From assembly GCA_002715665.1 (NCBI GenBank), contig PAZO01000009.1, positions 1 to 13,183 of the forward strand: 13,183 bases of DNA, given 5' to 3'. Below, in pieces: positions 1 to 6,494 of the stretch. This stretch comes from Chloroflexota bacterium (GTDB taxonomy: Bacteria > Chloroflexota > Dehalococcoidia > SAR202 > GCA-002694895). Position 1 is the first letter of the stretch. Each line of letters begins with the position of its first letter. The notes under the pieces are model-generated. The model was given only the letters and a program-made list of their open reading frames with translations, had not been told where the DNA came from and made no database searches. Both the position numbers and the translations under genes were made by a program.

Positions 1-450
1 ATTCTCAATAGTTTCTTCAGCAGGAACTGCAAACAATACTACATTCCCATTTAAATATTGACTTGCTCCACTATTAATAAGACCCAATCCTACACCAACC
101 ATTGATCCAAGTTGGCAGTTATGCCCACATGCATGAACTGCACTTGTTTTTAAATCTGCCAAAGGATGATCTTTAACTATTAATCCATCTAATTCACCTA
201 TAACTGCTATTGTTGGACCATCAGATCTTCCTTTTATTGGTTCAGATTTAACTCCAGTAATAGCGTGGCCATCTGTGTATCCTAAATTCAGGCTTTTAAA
301 TATCTCTTTTACTTTGGTAGATGTTTTAATCTCCCTGTAACCCGTTTCAGCATTTTCTGCTATATCTTTTGAAAAATTTATTAATTTATCTTTATTATTA
401 TCAATTTCTTCAGATACTTTCTTTTTTAATTCTTCTTTAGAAATATTCAT
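1..450 (-). CDS. M20-family amidohydrolase (M20D / AbgB-like), N-terminal part, runs off left edge
   Basis: The reverse complement of 450-1 is an open frame of 150 codons beginning with ATG at 450 and continuing past the window edge. M20 family members are usually about 390-480 residues, so roughly the first third is present. Seen in the sequence: GELDGL (85-90), the metal-binding HACGHN (106-111, with C108 and H110 as expected metal ligands) and VPAEE (142-146, carrying the general-base Glu and a metal-ligand Glu). These are hallmarks of zinc- or manganese-dependent amidohydrolases that cleave N-acyl or amide bonds of amino-acid conjugates. Asn after CGH, where IAA-amino-acid hydrolases have Asp, is more like the p-aminobenzoyl-glutamate hydrolase AbgB branch. 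The substrate cannot be told. There is no signal peptide, so a cytoplasmic enzyme is expected. A good Shine-Dalgarno GAGGGG (460-455) lies 4 nt before the ATG and supports this start. Confidence 0.9.
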   Translation of the reverse strand, partial: MNISKEELKKKVSEEIDNNKDKLINFSKDIAENAETGYREIKTSTKVKEIFKSLNLGYTDGHAITGVKSEPIKGRSDGPTIAVIGELDGLIVKDHPLADLKTSAVHACGHNCQLGSMVGVGLGLINSGASQYLNGNVVLFAVPAEETIEN

Positions 451-471
451 GTGACCCCTCTTTTGTTATTA

Positions 472-497
472 TTGTATTATTAATTTTAATAATACAA
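472..497. promoter_or_regulatory. Perfect 12-bp inverted repeat in the leader of the M20 gene (candidate operator/promoter)
   Basis: Arms TTGTATTATTAA (472-483) and TTAATAATACAA (486-497) are exact reverse complements separated by TT. The element sits 21 nt upstream of the M20 ATG at 450. The left edge also provides a -10-like TACAAT on the minus strand (476-471), with a weak -35-like TTTTGT at 499-494. A symmetrical site overlapping a promoter is typical of a dimeric repressor operator. It is also between divergently oriented reading frames (the M20 gene and the 25-codon frame at 509). The stem is almost entirely A-T, so a terminator role is less attractive. No regulator is recognisable nearby. 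Confidence 0.35.
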
Positions 498-508
498 AAA
501 TTCTCGTT

Positions 509-586
509 ATGTTTAAATCATTCATGCTAATTGGGGTTCCAGTTATTGTATTAGCAGTTTTCTATGCCGCTTCAGTAGGTTTTTAA
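509..586 (+). CDS. Possible 25-residue single-pass membrane peptide
   Basis: An ATG-to-TAA frame of 25 codons encodes a peptide starting MFKSFMLIG and ending ASVGF. It has a Lys at residue 3 followed by about 20 uninterrupted hydrophobic residues (LIGVPVIVLAVFYAA), which is the pattern of tiny single-pass membrane proteins such as those attached to oxidases or transporters. It fills most of the gap between the M20 gene and the DUF454 gene, on the opposite strand to both. No Shine-Dalgarno is visible before it, and a hydrophobic frame of this size can occur by chance in T-rich DNA. I do not recognise a family, and the call is weak. Confidence 0.3.
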   Translation: MFKSFMLIGVPVIVLAVFYAASVGF

Positions 587-591
587 TATAA

Positions 592-984
592 TCAATTTGA
601 AGTCTTAACTCTTAATATAAAGAAAGTACCTATAACCAATAAAAATAAAACAACAATTTTTACTAATAACAATGTCGCTGGTATCCAAATTGTTATTGAA
701 AGCAAACCGAATATCCACATTATAGAAATAGATATTAATTTAGCTTTTAAGGGCATTCCTTTTCCGGACAAATAATTTTTAATATATATTCCCAGTAATC
801 TATTATTAATTAACCACAAATATAGTTTTTCTGAACTTCTGATATAAAAATACGAAGCTATAATCAAAAAAATTGTTGTTGGCCAACCTGGTACAAATAT
901 TCCAATTACACCCAGTACCACAGAAATACTCCCCAATAAAATCCATAATATTCTAATAGGTTTATGTTTATTTAATTTTGACAT
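592..984 (-). CDS. DUF454 family (YbaN-like) inner-membrane protein
   Basis: A 130-residue, strongly hydrophobic protein. The first half matches the DUF454/YbaN pattern: a basic N-terminus, a glycine-rich helix (LLGSISVVLGVIGIFVPGWP, 17-36), the family-typical PGWPTTIFLI (32-41), then RSSEKLYLWLINN (49-61) and the GIYIKNYLSGKGMPLKAK segment (65-82). Two further membrane helices follow at about 85-105 and 108-125. The length is normal for the family (about 115-140). Molecular function is unknown in all bacteria. It is the last gene of a minus-strand cluster, starting 15 nt after the stop codon of the peroxiredoxin gene. No Shine-Dalgarno is seen before ATG 984, so translation may depend on the upstream gene. 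Confidence 0.85.
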   Translation of the reverse strand: MSKLNKHKPIRILWILLGSISVVLGVIGIFVPGWPTTIFLIIASYFYIRSSEKLYLWLINNRLLGIYIKNYLSGKGMPLKAKLISISIMWIFGLLSITIWIPATLLLVKIVVLFLLVIGTFFILRVKTSN

Positions 985-999
985 TTGAACTTTAAAAAA

Positions 1000-1461
1000 T
1001 CATAGATCCAAAAATTTAATTATTTGATCTGCATGTCCATTTGGATCTACTGGATTCCAAATTTTAGAAATATATCCATTCTCATCAATAACAAATGTGA
1101 TTCGGTATATTCTTTCAACTTCCACTCCTTCCACGTCTGCCTTATATAACACATCATAATTTTTACACATAATCCGTTCTATATCGGAAAGAAGAGGAAA
1201 TGGTAAATTAAATTTTTTTGTAAATGCTTGATGGGATTGTTCGTCATCAGAACTGATACCATATATTGAAATATTATTATCATTAAATACAGAATAATTA
1301 TCTCTGATTTCACACGCTTCAATAGTACACCCAGGAGTGTCATCTTTTGGATAAAAATATAAAACTAATTTTCCTCCCTTGAAATCATTTAATTCTACTA
1401 GATTTCCATTTGTATCTTTCAATTTAAAATCAGGAGCTTTATCACCTACTTTTAATTTCAT
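1000..1461 (-). CDS. bcp: Thiol peroxidase, Bcp/PrxQ-type peroxiredoxin
   Basis: A 153-residue, full-length peroxiredoxin of the Bcp/PrxQ subfamily, a cytoplasmic thioredoxin-dependent reductant of hydrogen peroxide and organic hydroperoxides. The thioredoxin-like fold opens with GDKAPDFKLKD. The active-site loop YPKDDTPGCTIEACEIRD (37-54) shows the P-x3-T-x2-C signature with peroxidatic C45, and a putative resolving C50 five residues later, as in the two-cysteine PrxQ form. The later RITFVIDENG segment carries the conserved Arg region. The gene has a clear Shine-Dalgarno, AGGTGAT, 4 nt before ATG 1461. This overlaps the last codons of the upstream membrane-protein gene, whose stop lies only 4 nt before the ATG, so the two are probably translationally coupled. 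Confidence 0.95.
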   Translation of the reverse strand: MKLKVGDKAPDFKLKDTNGNLVELNDFKGGKLVLYFYPKDDTPGCTIEACEIRDNYSVFNDNNISIYGISSDDEQSHQAFTKKFNLPFPLLSDIERIMCKNYDVLYKADVEGVEVERIYRITFVIDENGYISKIWNPVDPNGHADQIIKFLDL

Positions 1462-1465
1462 TTCA

Positions 1466-2248
1466 TCACCTAAGTCTTTGTTTCAATTTTCTATTTATAT
1501 ATAAAAATAATACTATTATAAAAATGATTAAAATTAAAACATATATAACTAACTTATTAGTTTTTATGATTCCTATAAAATCATTTGTATTCTCTAGGCT
1601 AGCAGGCATGTCAGTCAAACTAATATTAATATCATCGGAGTCGTTAGTATCAGAATGAAAGTCACGAACTTTATTTCTTGTTCCCGCAAAATTAGCTAAA
1701 TCAGAAATCCCAAAATCTTCAATAATTCCTGTAGCAAACCATAATTTAAAATCAGTTACATATTCAGATGTAACTCTAACAAAATATGTTCCTTCCTTTT
1801 CTATTGAAAATCTATCTTTAACATATACCCATGAATAAGTATTAGTAAATGGCTCGTGAAATTCTGACAATCCCCATTTATTATCGCTTGTGTAAGATAA
1901 AATTTCGATAAAATCTTTTTCATTTTGGTAATACAAATATAAATTTGGATATTTACTTTTATAATCTTCAAATTTAGGAGCTCCTAAATCTAGTATTAAA
2001 TTATGTCCTTTAACCAGAGATAATTCAAACCAAAATTCTTTTTTTTGCTCTGACAATGTAAAATAAAAAACTTGTGAAATATTTGGTTGATTGATATATA
2101 AAGCTTGTTCTTTCGAATTTGATTCAGGTGGGAAAAATGGTTTATGTGCCTCAATATGTTGAACATCAATTATAAAAATTAAAATAATCACAAAAATTAA
2201 ATTTTTATAATTTATTTGAAATTTATTTATATTTAGCATTTGTAACAT
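1466..2248 (-). CDS. Secreted/C-terminally membrane-anchored protein of unknown function
   Basis: A 260-residue protein I cannot assign to a named family. Residues about 17-28 form a hydrophobic signal-peptide core after a Lys-containing N-terminus, with a likely cleavage near HIEA|HKP (residues 34/35). The middle (about 36-225) is polar, rich in aromatic residues and predicted to be mostly beta. It includes an NPNIS-type Ser/Asn-rich start (ISQVFYFTL) and a GTYFVRVTSEY strand (153-163), reminiscent of bacterial pre-peptidase-like or other beta-sandwich extracytoplasmic domains. Residues 233-251 (LVIYVLILIIFIIVLFLYI) form a second membrane span, followed by the basic tail NRKLKQRLR. The topology is therefore type I: domain outside, short tail inside. 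It is first in the cluster with bcp and the DUF454 gene and diverges from the MMPL gene. No Shine-Dalgarno is seen; Met4 is an alternative start. Confidence 0.8.
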   Translation of the reverse strand: MLQMLNINKFQINYKNLIFVIILIFIIDVQHIEAHKPFFPPESNSKEQALYINQPNISQVFYFTLSEQKKEFWFELSLVKGHNLILDLGAPKFEDYKSKYPNLYLYYQNEKDFIEILSYTSDNKWGLSEFHEPFTNTYSWVYVKDRFSIEKEGTYFVRVTSEYVTDFKLWFATGIIEDFGISDLANFAGTRNKVRDFHSDTNDSDDINISLTDMPASLENTNDFIGIIKTNKLVIYVLILIIFIIVLFLYINRKLKQRLR

Positions 2249-2299
2249 ATATTGATAAAATAGATCTTTTGTGAAAGAATTATTTTTAAACTTATAGGT
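2233..2299 (+). promoter_or_regulatory. Candidate promoter and ribosome-binding site of the MMPL gene
   Basis: Plus-strand TTAGCA (2233-2238) and TAAAAT (2256-2261) are spaced by 17 nt and resemble -35/-10 boxes, with four and five of six matches. Transcription would then start near 2268. Downstream, AGGT (2296-2299) matches the Shine-Dalgarno core used by bcp and the FdhA-like gene in this window. It lies 4 nt before ATT 2304 and 7 nt before ATA 2307. There is no ATG at all between 2249 and 2349 on this strand, so this site is what points to the start of the exporter gene. The promoter part is weak, and it overlaps the first codons of the divergent gene. Confidence 0.35.
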
Positions 2300-2303
2300 A
2301 AAT

Positions 2304-4673
2304 ATTATAATTAATTTAATAACAAATTTCTCTAGCTCCCGAATTGGTAAATGGATTGTTCTTGCTACATGGATATTAGTTTCAGGTTTAATACTCCCTT
2401 TTGCGCCTCAACTTACAGAAAGTGTAAATCAAACAGATTTTCTTCCGGAAAGTGCGGAATCAACCAAAGCTGCTAGGCTAGTAGAAGAAAGATACAACAC
2501 AGGCTCTATAGAAGCTCCAAGTATAATTGTTGCTCAAACTAAAAATAAAGCGGAATTCACGCCTGCTGAGATACAAAAATTATCAGAATTAGAAAACAAA
2601 ATCAAATCAGACACTTCTCTAAATCTTAAAAATATAGTTTCTGTATTTACTTTACCTCAAGCTAAAAGTGAATTTGTGTCTCCCTCTGAAAATACTATGA
2701 CAATGATAGTTAACTTGAACATTCCCCCTTTTGCCGATGAATATCCCGGTGAATTAAGGAAATTGCGAACATTAATAAGTAACGAATTAGAAAAAGAAAA
2801 TAATTTAGAAGTACTTGTTGGAGGTCCGGGAGGTTTATTAGCTGATTTAATAGAGGTATTTAGCTCAATAGACGGTTTGTTGCTTATTGTTACTGTAGTA
2901 CTTGTTCTTGTTCTTCTTTTGTTAATATACAAATCACCAGTTACTGCCTTGCTCCCTTTAATTTCTGTAGGTTTAGTCTTTCAAGTATCACAGGGAGTGA
3001 TTGCTTGGATAGATCAGGGAACAGGAGATTTTTTACGAATAAATGGCCAATCAACTGGAATAATGACAGTTGTTTTGTTTGGGTCAGGCACAGATTATTG
3101 TCTTTTCATTTCATCAAGGTTCAGAGAAGAATTAACTAAAACAAAAGACAAACACGAAGCTATGAAAAAAACTATGAAAGGAGTAGGAGGCGCTGTTGCT
3201 TCTGCAGCTCTAACAATAATAATAGCTTCATCTATTTTGCTGTTATGTATATTGAAATCTTATCAATCGCTCGGGCCTGTTATTGGTATCGCAGTATTAA
3301 TGATGCTTATTGCAGCTTTAACTCTTGTGCCTTCGCTTATGTGCATAATGGGTAAATTTACATTTTTCCCTGTTGATTACTCATGGAGATCAAAATTAAT
3401 AGCTTCAATTCTTTTCCCATTCTATGCGGTTATTGGATTATTTGAATTATCATATTATTTCGTAATTGGTAAAAATAAAAAATCAACAAAACCATCAGAG
3501 ACAATCTACTCTAAAGTGGCAAAATGGGTTATAACAAAACCTGTAACTACTCTTCTTATTACATCGTCAATTCTTTTTCTTATGTTTACAGGGCTAATAG
3601 GAGCGAAGCCAACTTATGACCAATTAGCAAGTCTTCCAAACAATGCTGATTCTGTTAAAAGTTTTGAATTATTAAGAACTGGATTTAATCCAGGTGAATT
3701 AGCTCCTGTGGAGATTTATGTTGATTTCGAATCTAAAAATGCTGCTCTTGAGAATTCAAATCTTGAAAAAATAGATACACTTTCTAAAATATTAATTAAC
3801 GCTCCAGGAGTGAATAGAATATCAAGTCAAACAAGACCATTTGGTATAAACTCGCCAATTGGAGGGGCAGATCAAATAGCACGGTACATTAATTCTAAAG
3901 ATCCTCAAAATTTACCAATTGCATCTAAAGTAGCTAACTATTCATCTCCGGATAATTCTATTTCAAAATTAGAACTTGTTCTCAACGAGAACCCATATAA
4001 TGAAAAGGGAATGGACCTCATTCCGCAAATAAGAAAATATATCTCTACAGAAGCCAATAAAATAGGGATTGATTTATCAAAATTGTACGTTGGCGGAGAA
4101 ACAGCTGTACAGTACGACACAAGAGAGGCAGTTAATAGAGATCAATTAGTTGTACTTCCAATAATTTTATTAGCAATAGGGTTAGTATTATTAGTTCTAT
4201 TAAGATCAGTAGTAGCACCAATATATCTTTGCGCAACAATAATATTTACTTATTTTTCCACGATAGGCATATCTCTCCTCGCTTTCAATTATATATTTGA
4301 CCAACCTGCCTATACCGCTGGATTACCATTTTTCTTATTTGTATTTCTAAATGCATTAGGGGTTGATTATAATATTTACTTAATGAGTAGAATCAAAGAA
4401 GAAGCAAAAATACACGAACTATCCGAAGCAACTCGTATTGCTGTGTCTCAAACAGGAGGAGTGATTACTTCAGCTGGAATAATATTAGCAGGTACTTTTT
4501 CTGCACTGATGGTACTGCCATTAACTGATTTATTTCAACTCGGATTTGCCGTAGCAATTGGTGTAATAATTGATACTTTTATAACAAGAACTTTATTAGT
4601 TCCGGCCATTGTAAAATTATTGGGACAAAAGAATTGGTGGCCTAGTAAAATAATTCCAAGTAAAGCAAAATAA
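2304..4673 (+). CDS. MMPL/RND-superfamily exporter, probably with a non-AUG start
   Basis: A proton-driven inner-membrane transporter of the MMPL family (lipid or hydrophobic-compound export in characterised members), about 789 residues with two homologous halves. Each half is a membrane helix, a periplasmic domain and a five-helix bundle. TM1 is at about 17-34 (WIVLATWILVSGLILPFA), followed by the family-typical FLPESAES (46-53). The first half carries FGSGTDYCLFISSRFREEL (259-277) and the second LGVDYNIYLMSR (685-696). Both contain the Asp-Tyr pairs (264/265 and 688/689) of the MMPL proton relay. The last in-frame stop is TAG 2295-2297, and the first ATG/GTG/TTG in frame is GTG 2676, which would delete TM1 and half the first periplasmic domain. 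Homology-like sequence begins by about 2325. I place the start at ATT 2304 (or ATA 2307), behind AGGT 2296-2299. It is convergent with eamA, with 3 nt between the stop codons. Substrate unknown. Confidence 0.85.
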   Translation: MIINLITNFSSSRIGKWIVLATWILVSGLILPFAPQLTESVNQTDFLPESAESTKAARLVEERYNTGSIEAPSIIVAQTKNKAEFTPAEIQKLSELENKIKSDTSLNLKNIVSVFTLPQAKSEFVSPSENTMTMIVNLNIPPFADEYPGELRKLRTLISNELEKENNLEVLVGGPGGLLADLIEVFSSIDGLLLIVTVVLVLVLLLLIYKSPVTALLPLISVGLVFQVSQGVIAWIDQGTGDFLRINGQSTGIMTVVLFGSGTDYCLFISSRFREELTKTKDKHEAMKKTMKGVGGAVASAALTIIIASSILLLCILKSYQSLGPVIGIAVLMMLIAALTLVPSLMCIMGKFTFFPVDYSWRSKLIASILFPFYAVIGLFELSYYFVIGKNKKSTKPSETIYSKVAKWVITKPVTTLLITSSILFLMFTGLIGAKPTYDQLASLPNNADSVKSFELLRTGFNPGELAPVEIYVDFESKNAALENSNLEKIDTLSKILINAPGVNRISSQTRPFGINSPIGGADQIARYINSKDPQNLPIASKVANYSSPDNSISKLELVLNENPYNEKGMDLIPQIRKYISTEANKIGIDLSKLYVGGETAVQYDTREAVNRDQLVVLPIILLAIGLVLLVLLRSVVAPIYLCATIIFTYFSTIGISLLAFNYIFDQPAYTAGLPFFLFVFLNALGVDYNIYLMSRIKEEAKIHELSEATRIAVSQTGGVITSAGIILAGTFSALMVLPLTDLFQLGFAVAIGVIIDTFITRTLLVPAIVKLLGQKNWWPSKIIPSKAK

Positions 4674-4676
4674 AAA

Positions 4677-5531
4677 TCACGTTTTTTTATACGTAATCAT
4701 AATGATTCCTGAAATAATGATGATTCCTGAAATTAATTGATAAATTTCTAATATTTCATTCAAAATAATAAAACCAAATATAGATCCTGTTACAGGCACT
4801 AAGAGTCCAAAAGGTGTTACTTTCACAGAATTGTATTTATTTAACAAATATTGCCACAAAGAAAACCCCAACAATGTAGATATACAAGCAGTATATAAAA
4901 TTGATAATAGAACACTAATATGAATATCGGTAATAGAAATTGATTTAATTTGATCGAATTCTAAATAAAACGAAATGAAAAATAGTAAAATAGCAGCAAT
5001 AGGAGATATCCATATTAAAAAAGATACCATATTTATATTTCCTAAATTTTTGAGCTGGACATTCGCAATTCCCCACGAAACTGCAGCAAGTAATATTATA
5101 ATAATTGACTCGAATTTGAAATCTCCATCGTTAAAAACAAATAAAAGTAAAACACCTAAAGCACCAACGATCAATCCGATTATTTCTTTTATTTTTATGC
5201 TTTCATTCATAAATAATGAAGAAATTATTACTGAAAAAAAAGATTGAGTTTGCAAAATAACTGCACTTAACCCCGCTGACAAACCTAAACTCATTCCGTA
5301 ATACAAAAGACTATATTGAAATACTCCTAGTGACAAAGGTATGGAAATAAATTCAATCTTAGATATTTTGGGTTTTTTAACAAAAAATATCCATGGAAAA
5401 GATAATATTAAAAATCTTAAAGCTGCTGCAAAAACTGGTGGGAGGGAATTAACAGTGACTTTAAGTGCTACAAAATTAAATCCCCATAAAAAAACTATTA
5501 ATACAGCTATGAGTATATGTTTTTGTTTCAA
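4677..5531 (-). CDS. eamA: EamA/DMT-superfamily exporter, most like E. coli EamA (YdeD)
   Basis: A 284-residue integral membrane protein of the drug/metabolite transporter superfamily with two EamA repeats of five helices (about 6-130 and 141-280). Residues 15-19 (WGFNF), RFLILSFPWIFF (39-50) and LLVPV in the second repeat (244-248) follow the E. coli O-acetylserine/cysteine exporter EamA (YdeD) closely along the whole chain, as I recall it. Amino-acid-pathway metabolite export is therefore plausible, but DMT substrates are rarely predictable from sequence. The start codon is TTG at 5531: the preceding codon is a stop (TAA), and no internal Met gives a full first helix. There is no Shine-Dalgarno, and the gene begins 13 nt after the stop of the zinc-ribbon gene, so it probably depends on upstream transcription and translation. 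It is the last gene of the long minus-strand run. Confidence 0.88.
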   Translation of the reverse strand: MKQKHILIAVLIVFLWGFNFVALKVTVNSLPPVFAAALRFLILSFPWIFFVKKPKISKIEFISIPLSLGVFQYSLLYYGMSLGLSAGLSAVILQTQSFFSVIISSLFMNESIKIKEIIGLIVGALGVLLLFVFNDGDFKFESIIIILLAAVSWGIANVQLKNLGNINMVSFLIWISPIAAILLFFISFYLEFDQIKSISITDIHISVLLSILYTACISTLLGFSLWQYLLNKYNSVKVTPFGLLVPVTGSIFGFIILNEILEIYQLISGIIIISGIIMITYKKT

Positions 5532-5544
5532 TTATTTCACGAGG

Positions 5545-6411
5545 TTACTTTGTTATAATTTTGTATGGTTTAGCATTATTGGTTAAACCAGGCTTAGAAG
5601 TTAATTGTATAAAATTTCTTTTTTTATATCTATTGTAAGCATCGGAAGAACTTTTTCTATTTTTACAAATATAATTACAAAATATTTTCCGATCACTTTT
5701 AGTACTAAACAAATCATTACAATTTTTACACAATCTATAATTTGTGTTATTTGTTATTGAACTAACAAAATCGTTCCACAAAAAATGAATCAATTGAGGA
5801 TGTTTATTAACTCTAGTTATGGTATTAAAATTGATATCGAACTCAAATTTAATTCCCGGAAGGGCTTTATCGTAGTTATTTAAAATATCATTTACATACA
5901 ATTTTAATGTTTTGATAAATAAATAATCATTATCAAAATCAGATAACAATTCAGCAATGTGATAAGGTTTGAAATTCAAAGCTGGAGTTATTAAGTTTAT
6001 AGATTTAGTTTCCACAAAATGATTAAACATTTTTAACAAATTTTTTTTCATTTTATCTGATGGAGAATTTAAAAAATTACAACTCATCAAGACTGTCCAC
6101 ATTATTTTCAATTCAGTTAATACATTTTCAGAAGTGAAATTATGATTAAACAAAATAAAGTTATTTTCTATATATAATTTTAAATTTTCCGAAAAATTTC
6201 TATCCGAAATTACTGAATAATTATCAAAATACGAAAAATTTATTAGATTAAGATAATCAATTATTTCAGGATTGTTTTGATCTATAAACCTTTCAAAGCT
6301 AATACGTGGATTTACTAAGTATAATGATTCTAAAATATTAAATTTATCTTCTAGATATCTATATGATTGCCCATTTTTAAAATTATTTAAATTATCATTA
6401 ATGTTTAACAT
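5545..6411 (-). CDS. Uncharacterised protein with C-terminal CGNR-like zinc ribbon
   Basis: A 288-residue protein whose function I do not recognise. The N-terminal about 220 residues are Asn/Phe/Leu-rich and look mostly helical, with no membrane segment or signal peptide. The C-terminus holds CKNC, then thirteen residues, then CNYIC followed by KNRKSSSDAYNRYKKR: a C-x2-C-x13-C-x3-C metal site and a basic, Tyr/Arg-rich tail. This is the layout of the CGNR/ABATE-type zinc finger, in which the motif C-G-N-R is here C-K-N-R. Such proteins are usually taken to be DNA-binding regulators, but this is by family resemblance only. The gene lies 83 nt after mutS and 13 nt before eamA on the same strand. 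No Shine-Dalgarno is visible before ATG 6411; the leader ends in a TAACTAACTA repeat. Confidence 0.75.
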   Translation of the reverse strand: MLNINDNLNNFKNGQSYRYLEDKFNILESLYLVNPRISFERFIDQNNPEIIDYLNLINFSYFDNYSVISDRNFSENLKLYIENNFILFNHNFTSENVLTELKIMWTVLMSCNFLNSPSDKMKKNLLKMFNHFVETKSINLITPALNFKPYHIAELLSDFDNDYLFIKTLKLYVNDILNNYDKALPGIKFEFDINFNTITRVNKHPQLIHFLWNDFVSSITNNTNYRLCKNCNDLFSTKSDRKIFCNYICKNRKSSSDAYNRYKKRNFIQLTSKPGLTNNAKPYKIITK

Positions 6412-6494
6412 TAGTTAGTTAAAAAAAGAAGTTAATTATTTAATTGAAAATGATATATGGCTTAATTGCAATTGAAATCAAGTTATATGTTTGA

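Noticed and set aside
2271..2297. GTG 2271 as an in-frame upstream start for the MMPL gene
   Set aside because: The frame GTG-AAA-GAA-TTA-TTT-TTA-AAC-TTA ends in TAG 2295-2297. It would work only if that stop is a sequencing error or read through.
2304..2311. Self-complementary ATTATAAT as a bidirectional -10 element for the divergent genes
   Set aside because: It contains TATAAT on both strands, but no decent -35 box lies at the right spacing. On the plus strand it would start transcription downstream of the AGGT ribosome site. Such octamers are common in AT-rich DNA.
2676..4673. GTG 2676 as the true start of the MMPL gene
   Set aside because: It would remove TM1 and the start of the first periplasmic domain, both clearly encoded upstream in the same frame, and no Shine-Dalgarno precedes it.
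4665..4700. Terminator between convergent MMPL and eamA genes
   Set aside because: T-rich sequence and short ACGT arms are present, but no stable G-C stem. The T tract encodes lysines at the eamA C-terminus.
4702..4733. Direct repeat of 14 bp (4702-4715 and 4720-4733)
   Set aside because: It lies inside the eamA 3' end and encodes a repetitive Ile-Ser-Gly-Ile helix, so a protein-level explanation is enough.
6412..6494. Hairpin in the gap after mutS as an intrinsic terminator
   Set aside because: A 7-bp arm pair with one G-U is possible around 6462-6483, but no U tract follows directly. The later T run sits after only a 4-bp AT stem.
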